Assembly (NCBI GenBank): GCA_033439795.1
Contig: JAUTDP010000002.1
Span: 682,001-746,000 of the forward strand
Reading direction: 5' to 3'
DNA length: 64,000 nt
From: Sordaria brevicollis
Lineage: Eukaryota; Ascomycota; Sordariomycetes; Sordariales; Sordariaceae
The notes under the pieces were generated by a model, which was not told the origin of the DNA, did not search any database, and saw nothing but the letters and a program-made list of their open reading frames with translations. How positions within the stretch are numbered: the stretch's first letter is position 1; every line of letters begins with the position of its first letter. Positions 32,661-42,805 of the stretch are shown piece by piece. The position numbers and the translations under genes are program-made.

Positions 32661-34664
32661 ATGGGTATGTCTTATCATGTCATCTGCCCTACTTGGACAT
32701 TTCCCCATACTAACACACACATGCAGCGGAGACAGCAACTACCATCCCGACTGCCGCTGGCACTGTCGGCGACGTGCGCCCCTCGGCCGACCTCAAGCAC
32801 CCTCCCGAGTACGCCAACGCCGGCCGCGATAGCCTCAACGGCGGCGATGTCCACGAGGAATACCATGGCCTGATCCTGCCCACCGAGGAGGAGAAGAAGA
32901 CGCTCCGCCGTGTGGCCGGCAAGATGCCTGCAGAGTGCTACTACCTTTGCGCCGTCGAGTTCGCCGAGCGTGCCTCGTACTACGGCTGCTTCCAGGTCTA
33001 CAAGAACTTCATCCGTGCTCCCCTGCCCACCGGCTCCACAACCGGTGCCGCCCTCGTCAACAAGAACGAAACCGCCGGTGCTCTCGGCAAGGGATCCGTC
33101 ACTGCCACCGCCATGACCGAGGCCTTCAAGTTCCTGTCGTATGCTCTCCCCATCTTCTTCGGTTGGCTCGCCGATACCAAGTATGGTCGTTTCCGCATGA
33201 TTTGCCAGGGTGTCGCCATTTGCGGTGTTGCCCACATTATCATGATCATCTCGGCTCTTCCTCCTGTCCTCACCTCTGGTCACGCTATCGGTCCTTTCGC
33301 TCTCTCGCTCTACATGCTCTCCATCGGTGCTGCTCAGTTCAAGCCCAACATTTCGCCCACCGTCATGGACCAGTCTCCCCACAAGGTTGCCCACGTTATC
33401 GAGCAGGATGGCGAGCGCGTCATTGTCGACCCCGAGGAGTCCCTCAACAGCGTCATGTTGTGGTTTTACCTCCTCATCAACGTCGGTGCCTGCTTCGGTA
33501 TCCCCACCACTTACCTGGCCAAGCTTGTCGGCTACTGGGCCGCCTACACGATTCCCACCATTCTTTACTTGATGCTCCCTCCTCTGCTCTGGTACCTCAA
33601 CCCCAGACTCGTCAAGCAGCCTCCTGGCGGTTCCGATCTTGGCAACGTCCTGCGCGTTGTTGGTGATTGCTTTGCTCATGGTGGCCTCAAGTCCATCGGC
33701 CGCAAGGGTTTCTGGGAGGTTGCCAAGCCCAGCGTTCGCGCTGCTGCTGGTAGCACCAAGGTCTACGGCTACGATGACCAGTTCGTCGAGGATGTCCGCC
33801 GTACCTTCCAGGCTTGCGGTATCTTCCTCTTCCTGCCCATCTACTTCATCAACGACGGTGCTCTCGGTGCTGCTGCCAACGCCCTTTCCGCTGGTATGAG
33901 GACCAACGGTGTCCCCAACGATTTGCTCGACAACCTCAACTCCGTCACGATTGTCATTGGTAGGTTTCTTCCCTCGTTTCTGATCGCCGAACAAAGCTAA
34001 CAGTCTTGCAGTCGTTCCCCTCATGAACCACGTCATCTACCCCCTCATGCGCAGAAAGGGCATCCACTGGGGTCCCATCTCTCGTATGACCTTCGGTTTC
34101 GCTCTCTGCACTATTGGTTCCATGGGCTTCCCTCTCCTCCAGCACTACGTTTACGAGACCTCTCCTTGCGGCAAGTACGCCACCACTTGCCAGGAGAACG
34201 CTGCCGAGGGCGAGGATGCTCTTTCCGCCGTCTCGTACTGGTTCTACGCTATCCCCATTGTCATCACTGCCGCTTCTGAGATCTTCGTCAACGTCACTGC
34301 CTACACCATTGCCTACTCCCGCTCTCCCAAGAACATGAAGGGTCTCGTCACCTCAGTCAACCTGTTCATGACTGCCATCAGCGCTGCCATTGGTCTCGCC
34401 ACTTCGTCCGCCATCCAGGACCCCTACCTTGTGTGGGCTTTCGCCGGCCCCACCATTGCCGGTGCCGTCCTGACCGTCATCTTCTGGTTCACCTTCAAGC
34501 ACCTTAACAACGAGGAGTTCATCATCAACACTGACTTCGGTGACATGGTGCGTGACTCTGACAACAGCAGCGACGAGGAGGCCAACAAGCGCGACGTCAA
34601 GGGCCAGGACACCATTACCCAGGTTCCTGCCCCTCAGCCCGTCACGCTCAACGAGAAGAACTAA
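32661..34664 (+). CDS. ptr2: POT/PTR2-family proton-coupled peptide transporter
   Basis: Exons 32661-32664, 32727-33959 and 34012-34664 give 629 residues. The first exon contributes only ATG plus one base. The signatures are clear: EFAERASYYG (about 79-88), FFGWLADTKYGRF and FYLLINVGACFG (from 248), with about twelve hydrophobic segments and charged cytosolic ends. Members import di- and tripeptides with protons across the plasma membrane. The codon pattern is strongly C-biased at third positions, suggesting high expression. A 453-codon antisense ORF is a shadow of this bias. The Asn/Asp/Ser-rich C-terminus (DSDNSSDEE) may be a regulatory phosphorylation region; that is inference. Confidence 0.95.
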
Positions 34665-35244
34665 GTGGAAGAGGGATGGTGTGTTTTTCTTTTTTCGCAT
34701 ATTTTGCAAATGATACCACGGTGAAGAAGACAAGAGTGGAGGATTGTACGAGTAACCCAAAAAGTGGTACTCTGCATTGGATACCCCATGATAAAGTCAA
34801 GAAGACATGATACCTTAATGTTATTGATGGATGGAAACGATATGTGGCTAGCTAGCCGCGAATGTGTATAGCTGCCGTTTACATGTGTATGATGCAAATG
34901 AGCATTTACATGGACAAAGAAGTAATGAAAGATACTTGAAAGTCAATGAGTGGTTCTCAATTGTGATGTGCTTTGTTTTCGTCTGTTGTAGTAAACCACG
35001 TGCTTTTCACATGCTGTGTCCCGTCCCATGTTAGCTTAAGGTTATTCCCACGACGAAGGTCTGGCCCGTAGTGTAGGCGGGTCCACTTTCAACGTCGGCT
35101 CCCTTTCAACGTTCACTTCCGTTGTGTCCCTTGTTCAGACCAACGTTGGTTTCCATTCCTCCTCTGTCCTAGGTCTCTCCTTTCCGGCGTTTCCTATATG
35201 TCTGTTCATTCTATGTTAATTCCACGTTCAGCACTGGTGACAAA
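34665..35244. other. Intergenic, 3' ends of convergent genes
   Basis: Nothing recognised beyond probable untranslated regions of the transporter and the small gene at 35245-35469. Confidence 0.4.
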
Positions 35245-35469
35245 CTACTTGCTCTCATCCTTCTTCTCCTCCTCCTTATCTTCCTTCTTGTCCCACTCCA
35301 TCTTGTCATCATTGCCGGCAGTCGCTCTCTCAGTCATCTCAGGAAGAGGACGATCAGGCCGGGGAGCGAGGTTGTTGGAGACGGTAGGACAGGGAAAGTA
35401 AGGCTTTTTCTTGCTGCCGGACTTGGCGCCGACGCCGGGGATGTATTGGTGGGGGCGGGGGTGGGACAT
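35245..35469 (-). CDS. Small basic/acidic protein (MSHPRPHQYIPG)
   Basis: A 74-residue intronless ORF. Unlike the Ser/Thr-rich genes it has an ordered N-terminal half (MSHPRPHQYIPGVGAKSGSK, then KKPYFPCPTVSNN) and a C-terminal tail of alternating Lys, Glu and Asp resembling the tails at 10145-10348 and 36837-37037. A GTATAAG box at 35635-35640 (minus strand) lies about 166 bp upstream, so promoter and tail link it to the small-gene set. The longer ORF reaching 35664 runs through this box and is rejected. Function unknown. Confidence 0.6.
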   Translation of the reverse strand: MSHPRPHQYIPGVGAKSGSKKKPYFPCPTVSNNLAPRPDRPLPEMTERATAGNDDKMEWDKKEDKEEEKKDESK

Positions 35470-35634
35470 TGTTGGTGGTGAGTTGGTGGGGGTTGGGTGG
35501 GGGGTTTGTGAGTTGGAACTGAGCTGAGTTGTGAGTGGAATGTGGATTGGGTGGGAAGTTGGGAATGGTGGTGCAGTGGTGATGGGGGAGGATGGTTGGA
35601 GCTGGAGTTGGGGAGGTGATGGGTGATGTGAGTT

Positions 35635-35640
35635 CTTATA
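35635..35640 (-). promoter_or_regulatory. TATA box of the 35245-35469 gene
   Basis: GAGTATAAGAAC on the minus strand, identical over 12 bases to the box of the 2473-2691 gene. Confidence 0.5.
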
Positions 35641-36679
35641 CTCGTTGCGATAAGGTATGAGCATGCTGGGAGCCTGGGATTGTTCGAGGACGTTGGAAAG
35701 ATTGACGCCGCTTCATTGACTCGGGACCTCGGGTCTTGAACCAGCTGGTGGTTTGCTCGGTTGATCGTTTGCATGTCCAATATGAATAGTGAGCAGATCT
35801 AGGTCTCTGGTCTAGTTCGTGACTGAGTTACTGATGAGGTGTTGGTAACTATCGGATGCACTGGTGAATCCTCGCGGAGGGGAACTTGTTTGTTCGTTCG
35901 ACCTGCGAGCGATCCAGAATCCAGATCCGTCGATCCGATTCAGGTCCAGTCATGCAACCTCGGACGTACAAGTACCTACCGCGGAGGTGCATGACGAGTG
36001 GGTTGTTCCTTCCACTTTTACTTTGCTTCGGTTCTCCTCGGTTCAAGTTGGGGCAATCTACGGCCGTGGGGAAGGAGCCATGAGCAAACTTTTCAGGCAA
36101 TCCGCTGGGCAGAGAATCGCACCTTCTGTCCAAATTGTGCACCAACAGTCCAACAGAATCTGGTTCGAGTTTGATGAGTGATCTTAGAAGCAAGACTCCT
36201 GGTTCGAGACTCCAAGGCGCAAATTACCATCATTCTTCGTGCTACCAACGGGAGATGTTGAAGGTCACTTTACCAACGAAGCACATCGTTAACGTCGACA
36301 AACGACTCAGCTTATCTGCCAACGTGATTCAGTCCAGACTACGCCAATTAGGTGCTCTATCTGCGAACCAAACGATTGACTACGTCGCCGCATAATTCAC
36401 GATAATCTCTTCGACTCCTCACACCCATGGCGAGGCAATGTGGCAATCTGGCATTCAGTGACGGGACTGAGTGTTTGCGACGACAGTCAACCGACACAAT
36501 CTGGAACCACCAGACTTCATAGGGGTGCCCCATTCAGTCCGTTCTCGATGTGATGCACTTTCTTCGAACACCATTGACACAACAGCCAACACCAACAACA
36601 AGGTGCGAGCGGCAAACAGCTCTGTCCACATTGCACGATACACACTGTCGCTCGAGGGAAATCCGTAGGACCGGAAAGG
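35641..36679. other. Intergenic between divergent small genes
   Basis: No supported gene; ORFs of 60-115 codons overlap on both strands. Confidence 0.4.
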
Positions 36680-36684
36680 TATAA
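36680..36684 (+). promoter_or_regulatory. TATA box of the 36837-37037 gene
   Basis: GGTATAAC about 157 bp before the ATG; the leader between them is A/C-rich. Confidence 0.5.
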
Positions 36685-36836
36685 CTACCTCAGCCCCCGC
36701 CCACCTTGGGAGTCCAATTCTCCATCATCACCATCATCACATTCACATTCAGACATACACACACCTACCACGTCAACCAAGCTACAAAAGCTCAACTACC
36801 ACTTTACAACAAACCACACCAACTAAAACAGCCAAA

Positions 36837-37037
36837 ATGTCCTCCCAGCAGACCCCCGCTACCACCGTTGCTGCCGAGCAGCCCGCCCACGCAGCCCCTG
36901 CCGGCGCTGAGGCCACCACTACCACTACTACCACCGTCATCGAGACTACCACCACCACTGAGCCTGCTCAGGCTGCCGCCCATACCGAGGCTGGTGACAA
37001 GGAGGATGAAGACAAGAAGGAGAAGAGCAAGCAGTAG
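36837..37037 (+). CDS. Small protein, MSSQQTP start and Lys/Glu tail
   Basis: A 66-residue intronless ORF: MSSQQTPATTV, an Ala/Thr-rich middle with a run of seven Thr, and a charged C-terminus (GDKEDEDKKEKSKQ). Start, composition and tail match the gene at 10145-10348, which lies in the opposite arm and on the opposite strand. The leader CAGCCAAAATG is a good fungal start context. No signal peptide or membrane segment. Function unknown. Confidence 0.65.
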   Translation: MSSQQTPATTVAAEQPAHAAPAGAEATTTTTTTVIETTTTTEPAQAAAHTEAGDKEDEDKKEKSKQ

Positions 37038-38047
37038 TGTAAGTGAGACACACAAATAGTCGACGACCTACATCTAGACTAACTCTAGAAAGACACTGCG
37101 TAGGGCACATGGAGGATGCAGCGAGGGGATTCAGCGAAGGCTCTTGAGCCAAGGAAGAGAGGAAGAATAAAGGAGAGGCGCAATGAGGGAAATGCAGGGC
37201 AAAGGAAGATGGATAAGGCAGGAGGAATCTCAACAACAATCACGTGGAGTTGAATTGCTAGCTAGGTAGTCTCCATTACATGGCAATGCAAGATTGACTC
37301 CTCGACGGACCAATGGTTGACCTGAAGCGTTTGGAACATGCACCAAAGCCCTCCACCCTTGAGCATCATGCAACGCAGAATCTTGAACGAGTGTCCAGGG
37401 CATCGAACTGTTGATGGTCCCTTCCATTCGCCCGCCCAGTCAACACTTCGATGATGTTGGATGGCCCATGCTGTGACCTGACTGGATCGTACCGAGTTTC
37501 TGTGACCTCTAGGCTCGCCCCTCTCTGCTTCTCTTTCTCTCTCTCTTCACAGCACACACAAACACCCGTCAATTCTCATTGGAATTTCTTTCTGGGCTTA
37601 CACTCAACTCACTTCTTTTTCCTTGACTTGCCCCATAGCTCCCAGTCTCTTCAAGCAGCCTCCTTCTTGTTGTCTGTTGTTGGTCTGGAGTCTAGACTTC
37701 GACTGCATTCCACCTGCGGGTTCGATTGTTTCCTGGCAGTTGAGAACATCCAGCGCCGCCATGTTTTGAGTGGTCACGTTCATTTTGCTGGTTCGATACT
37801 TTATTTCTCTGTCCTGCCTTCTGCAACTACATGCATATAGCGTGGCTCTCGGGAAAAAAAAAAAAAAAAAAGTGCATGTGCATTTGAGGGGCTGCAGTAT
37901 GGTCAAAAATATGTATTCTTGCATGCTGCGGGTCGCAAAGATATTTCTTTTTTCCCACTTGGATAATGCCCACGGAGACCGTCTGAGACCTTATAAAAAG
38001 GTGGGCTTTCCATTCCCAGCTTTTTTCGAAGTAACAAACATTGTGTT
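37038..38047. other. Intergenic with poly(A) run
   Basis: An 18-base A run lies at 37854-37871. TATAAAA at 37992-37998 probably serves copy F. No gene recognised. Confidence 0.45.
37992..37998 (+). promoter_or_regulatory. TATA box of copy F
   Basis: TATAAAAAG, about 270 bp before the ATG at 38267. The leader may contain a 40-nt intron (38217-38256, GTAAGT to TTCAG). Confidence 0.45.
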
Positions 38048-38245
38048 CGCCCGTATTCTACTTACCCAATAACCAATACACATCTCTATTGACTCACCCA
38101 CCATCTTCACTCGCCTCCCCTTGATACGCCTCTTGTCAACTGTTTATCTCGCCCACATTCTACTTACCTATAAACATCTCTCTTGACTCCTCACCATCTG
38201 TACTCGCCTCCATTTGGTAAGTTTCTTGTCAATTGTTTCTCCTCA
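38048..38245 (+). repeat. Imperfect tandem duplication (about 102 bp) in the leader of copy F
   Basis: The segment from 38048 recurs from 38150: both contain ATTCTACTTACC, ACATCTCT-x-TTGACTC, CACCATCT, ACTCGCCTCC and TCTTGTCAA-x-TGTTT in the same order. Only the second copy creates a GTAAGT, a possible 5' leader intron donor. Confidence 0.65.
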
Positions 38246-38266
38246 ATAACCTTCAGCACCATAGCC

Positions 38267-39214
38267 ATGATGTCGAAACGATCAACCCTCATGGAGGGCC
38301 CGCTTTACACCTTGGCGGTTCCGCACAGCCAGCTTCCATCGCGGCTTTACATCGTTCTTGGCCCTGGCCACCACCTCAAATTTGAAAGGCAGTACAACCC
38401 CAACTACAACTGGGATGAATTGAGCAAGCAGGGGATCGAGCCCGAATACTACAAGATTCTCGGTGGCCTCCGATCCCATTGCCGGAATCCTCTCGGCTGC
38501 CCTTGGACCAAGGCGAGTATCACCAAGATTTCTTTGCTGATGAGCAAATATTTCGATCCCAAAGCCCCTCAACCCTTGTCTCCTTGCTTCATCCGCACCT
38601 TCTCCAATTACGATGACGCTCTCTGCGAGGCTCAGAGATACGAGCACGGAACCGGCGTCATCTTCCATATCGACACCACCACCCTGGCCTTGCCCGAGAT
38701 GGAGAAGATGGTCCCCATCATTCGCCCGTGCGACTTGCACAGCCAGTGGCCGAAAGACCAGTTTCTGTTCTTTCACCAGATTCCGCTGGCTGCGCTCACG
38801 CACATGACCGAGATCCCGCTTGAGATGATGAGGCGTAAGTTGTCCCCGCCCGCCCACCCTATCCCTCTCTTCTCTTCCATCTGAGCCAAAATGGGACAGC
38901 TTTGACTGATAGAACATTATGCAAAAAAATCAGAACGCATTCCAAACTTGAGAGCCCTCCGAGCTCTGCCGATCCAAGACTTCCACCCGGCCGAAGAAGC
39001 CCCTGCTCCCAACAGGAGTGCCAATCCGGAGCACGTTCGTGGGCGTACTGCACGTGAATCCCGTGCTACCTCCAATCCGGGGCCTGCTCACGAGCGTACG
39101 GAAACCGAAGGCTCTGCCCCTATCCTCGCACCGGAACTTGCCCGCAACAAGCCCAAGAAGTTCATATGCCAAAGGTGTGGCAAGGCTCGAGGCAAGCCAA
39201 TGACCAACGACTAA
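38267..39214 (+). CDS. Divergent ART-like DUF7587-type family protein, copy F
   Basis: Exons 38267-38834 and 38934-39214 (intron 38835-38933, GTAAGT, phase 1) encode about 282 residues. It is recognisable by PSRLYIVLGPGHH, PCFIRTFSNYDDALCEA, FHIDTTTLALPE and DQFLFFHQIPL, but the conserved His, Ser and Glu positions of the other copies are changed (SCFxS to PCFIR; DE-F/Y-LF to DQFLF). An extra loop contains CRNPLGCP. Exon 2 is Pro/Arg/Ala-rich and ends with FICQRCGKARGK, a CxxC pair. If the family is enzymatic, this copy is probably inactive; it may act as a binding protein. Confidence 0.65.
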
Positions 39215-40272
39215 GAGCGTCCGGTTCACCGACTCGGTAGAAGTCATCCCTGATACCAGGATGATAATGCAGCCCTCTCCCCCTCGTCCCACTCCGCCGA
39301 CTCCGGCTCCGGCTCCGGCTCCTCGTCCTGTAATCAACAACCATAGATACGGCACCAGAGACATGGCATCGGAGCGGTACGAGATGCAACCAGCTCCATC
39401 CTCTTCAGCTTCCCTTCTTACACCTCGCGTCACCCCCTTTAAAGATCCCGCTCATGTTAGACCGCCTACCGTCCACGACAAAACTCGGTCCCAGGCTCTG
39501 TCACGGACTCAGGCTCTTGTGCTGTCACGGAAGCGGAACTTCGGAAGGCCAGGGAAATGGACGACGGGGAAATGGAGGCTCCACCTCGTCTTCCTCACCG
39601 AACCTTTTCCTCCCCCCCCTCGCCTTCGGGCCCTTCCCCGTTCCTTCCCCGTTCACCTCGTCTTCAGAATCCTACTCCTGTTGGTCGTGCAGCTCGTGCA
39701 GCTCGTGCTGGGACTTGTCAAGTTGTCCTCCTGCTTCGGGTTCAGGGGGTTACGAGCTTGAAGGCTAAGACCTGACGTTTTCCAAGAGGTGTTCAACTCC
39801 CAATTCCCAAAGTCCCATGAGGTGTCCCAAGGCGTGTCCCAAGACGTGTTCCAAGACGTGTTCCAAGACGTGTCCCAAGTGAAGAGTCAGGCACAGTGGT
39901 GGACTGGTGGAGGGACGGTCGAGACTTGGAACTGCCTAGGTGGAGGTAGTCTGGTGGTCTTGTGTTTAACGCCAAGGATTTCGATAATTTGACACAAGGC
40001 AAGGAAGGAGTGTTGTATACAAGCTGAGGAATCTCACATCTGGAGTTGGAGTAGTTAGCAGGAGTCAGTGATTCATGGCGGAATGGGAAGTGTACAGACG
40101 GGGTCTTTTAGTTTTGCATCAGGGCAGATTTTGGATTTTGAAGTACTTCAGGTCGGGATACAAAGACCAAGGAAAAAGAGAGGCGTATGCCGGGGGAACA
40201 TTGGTCAGCGGATTGTCTTTGGGTATGATTGGAAAGCGCGAGAATTTGGATGTTGTGTTATCGTTTTTTTCT
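39215..40272. other. Intergenic with short tandem repeats
   Basis: Around 39820-39885 a unit of GTGTTCCAAGAC type is repeated four to five times with variations. Overlapping Pro- or Ser-rich ORFs (39261-39775) in different frames have no supporting signals. Confidence 0.4.
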
Positions 40273-40458
40273 TTGTTGTTTTCAAGAGATGTTGTTTTCA
40301 AGAGATGTTGTTTTCAAGAGTTGTTCTTTTCACAGTTGTTGTTTTAACAGTTGTTGTTTGCAAAGAGGTGTTGTTTTCAAGAGGTGTTGTTTTCAAGAGG
40401 TGTTGTTTTCAAGAGGTGTTGTTTTCAAGAGGTGTTGTTTTCAAGAGGTGTTGTTTTA
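40273..40458 (+). repeat. 16-bp tandem repeat, GTTGTTTTCAAGAG unit
   Basis: Ten or more copies of GTTGTTTTCAAGAGRT, nearly perfect in the second half (40365-40450), with a degenerate centre containing TTTTAACAGTTGTTG. The hAT-like element at 40459-41130 is inserted in this array. Confidence 0.85.
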
Positions 40459-41138
40459 GGGGAAGCCTACATACACCCACCCAAAACCTACATACACCCA
40501 GTTCTTGGCAGGGGTCCACCAAGCCAGCTGCATGACACCTGACATTGAAAACCCCGTTTTTACCCGCTAAATTTCAGGATTCTAATGCATTGAAACATTG
40601 CACCAACCAACTTGATCAATTTTTTTTCGAAAATTTCGAAGGTCAAACTTAACACGATGCATCAAGACCTCCCTACACTGCACCTCCCTACACTGCACCT
40701 CCCTACACTGCACCTCCCTACACTGTACCTCCCTACACTACACCTGGGGGCTCCTTACACTGCACCTCCCTACACTACACCTCCCTACACTGCACCTCCC
40801 TACACTACACCTCCTTACACTACACCTCCCTACACTGCACCTCCCTACACTGCACCTCCCTACACTACACCTCCCTACACTACACCTCCTCGATTTGCTT
40901 CAGTTTATGCTAAACACCATAAAATTATCACGAGATTTGGATAATGAGGGGAGTTGGTCAGAATGACATAATTGGTCAATTTGGTTGACCATATTCGTGA
41001 CCATACAGAACAGTCAGATTTACCGCTAAAACAGGGAAATTTACATAACAGCTATCACCTTGAAAAAACTGGGTGTGTGTAGGTTTTCTGGGTGTAGGTA
41101 GGTTTTGGGTGGGTGTATGTAGGTTTCCTCTTGTTTTA
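40451..41138. mobile_element. Non-autonomous hAT-like element with 8-bp duplication TTGTTTTA
   Basis: TTGTTTTA at 40451-40458 and again at 41131-41138 flanks 40459-41130 (672 bp). The ends are inverted repeats of about 40 bp: left GGGGAAGCCTACATACACCC, right (reverse-complemented) GAGGAAACCTACATACACCC, each with a 17-bp subrepeat AACCTACATACACCCA. The interior includes a large minisatellite and no transposase. Because the insertion is in a GTTGTTTTA-rich tandem array, the octamer match could partly reflect the array, but the element edges coincide exactly with it. Confidence 0.7.
40669..40892 (+). repeat. 15-bp minisatellite, CTCCCTACACTGCAC unit
   Basis: About 15 units alternating CTCCCTACACTGCAC and CTCCCTACACTACAC, with one interruption at 40745-40752. 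It reads through in all frames, but a protein made only of such repeats is unlikely. It lies inside the hAT-like element. Confidence 0.9.
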
Positions 41139-41240
41139 ACAGTTGTTGTTTGAAAGAGTTGTTGGCGAGCAGGGATGGGAGAGAACGGGAGAGAGGAGCG
41201 AACGGGACAGACGAGAGAATGGTCAATGGTGGGGAGCGGC

Positions 41241-41533
41241 ATCCAGGTCCGCGCAAAGTTCAGTTTAGGCAAGTGCTGAGCCACTGCACGGACTTTCTTA
41301 GAGGCGCTGGAAGTCACCATCACAAACAATTTATACCTATACGAGAATCAGCCCGCCCAGTACCCGGCTTTTTGCTCTAATCCGCTATATATTAGATGAT
41401 GATGAATAGAATGGATTTGCGATGGATTTTATATCTTTTGTTTTGAATGAGGTGCGTTTGGGACCCCAAATTCAAGTGACATTGTTGTTGTGGCTTAGCA
41501 CTTGCCTAAAATGAACTTTGCGCGGACCTGGAT
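41241..41533. mobile_element. MITE-like element, 44-bp terminal inverted repeats
   Basis: 41241-41284 and 41490-41533 are reverse complements with about two mismatches, beginning ATCCAGGTCCGCGCAAAG. The 293-bp element has no coding capacity. No long target duplication is visible, though a 2-bp AT can be read at each end. Confidence 0.75.
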
Positions 41534-42229
41534 AACGACCCCCAATGGTATCGTCTCTCCCAAAATTTTCCCCCGTTCCATGTTCTTAACAGTTGCTGTT
41601 AGTGCTTTAGCCTTTACGTGGTTGAGTCGCTATTAACGGTGGTGGTTGTAGCGCCTTTAGCGTCCTGCGTCTGTTAGCGCTTAAGTGGTTATTGTTAATC
41701 ACAGTGGTTCCTAAGCATTTTCTTCGGTGTTCCAGTTCGCGAAAACAATTGGCGTGTCTTGGGGGCTAGTGATGCATGCATGTAAGTTGATTGGTTATAA
41801 TCATGCGAGAGGTGGGTCCCTTTTCTCCACCCCCGTTTGCTCATGGAAAGTGATGGATGCCGAGCTGGAAACAAAAAAAGTATCGCTGCGGTTTTACATA
41901 GCCGGTTCGATGGGGGTACATATCCCCAGGTATGTATGTATAAGTGGCTCGATGTCTTTACCTACAGTACCAAACTCCAATCGGAAGCGAAACATTGGTA
42001 ATTCGCGAGTGTTCGTTAGGAGATCTTGTGGTGCCAAGTGGAAGCTTCTCTGCCGAGGACTTGTGAGCTTGGGGTTATTTGCCAGGTTTAAAGAGCAGAG
42101 CTGTACCCGGCTTTTCTTGTGTTTTTTTTTCCCTTTCGTTCTTTAACCCCTTTCATTTTTTACTTCATCAATCGGTTTTCTGTCAACAACACTTCCCTAC
42201 CTTCGCACGAAACATCCAAGGGGTGAACC
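41534..42229. other. Intergenic upstream of copy G
   Basis: No gene recognised. The last 100 bp are T/C-rich and form a likely leader for copy G. Confidence 0.4.
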
Positions 42230-42805
42230 ATGGCACTCAAACCGTTCTGTGTTGCCTTTGACCCTAAGGGGAGAACATGGAGTAAACGCGATCAAAAACT
42301 CCCGCCCTACCTTTACCATGTCCAACACGCAGATTCTCAAGCCACAACCTACTATCTGGATTCGGATTGCGATTCCGAATCAGATGCCAGCTCAAGCCCT
42401 GAATTCCCGACTATCGAGGCTTCAGCTCCTCCCCTTAAGACCTACTTCTATCGTGATTTGGCAGCTCGCGCAGTTATTCACCAGAAGTGGTCCAGCAAAG
42501 TACCGAGCTGCTTTATTTCAGCCTTTGACGACTTCGATCATGCTCGTAACTGGGCTGCTCAGCGCCTTCAACGTGGCCGAGGGCCGGTCCATTTGTACAC
42601 GATTGATACCCAGAAGATTCAGGGGAAACATATTTGGGTGTTCTGTGACCCCAACGAAGATGAGTACTTCTTTCTCCACAGGATCCCCCGAGATGTGATT
42701 GTCGATAGCCAGGAGGTTAAACTGGGGAAACCACCACATCGTAAGTGCACATACACCCACCTCGGCCTTGCTAACCGAACCCCATGATGGGTAGACATCA
42801 AATGA
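42230..42805 (+). CDS. ART-like DUF7587-type family protein, copy G
   Basis: Exon 1, 42230-42740, is followed by a 54-nt intron (42741-42794: GTAAGT, CTAAC, TAG; phase 1) and a three-codon exon ending at 42805, giving 173 residues. Landmarks: YHVQHADSQ, IHQKW, SCFISAFDDFDHARNWA, YTIDTQKI and EDEYFFLHRIP. An insertion of Asp/Ser-rich sequence (about residues 43-60) replaces the GGF region. The tail is almost absent, but downstream sequence (42908-43417) keeps a mostly open frame with stops only at a few points, possibly a decayed tail exon. An alternative acceptor at 42907 would give about 195 residues. Confidence 0.7.

Noticed and set aside
32675..34036. 453-codon ORF antisense to the peptide transporter
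   Set aside because: It mirrors the C-biased third positions of the transporter exon; the sense strand has full POT signatures and splice sites.
39261..39775. Pro- and Ser-rich ORFs after copy F
   Set aside because: Three overlapping frames of similar length, none linked to copy F by splice sites.
40669..40892. Repetitive ORF (PYTTPPYTAP) across the minisatellite
   Set aside because: All frames are open because the unit length is a multiple of three; it lies in a transposon interior without promoter or start evidence.
40273..40892. CRISPR-like array
   Set aside because: The repeats are direct tandem units without unique spacers, in a eukaryotic context.
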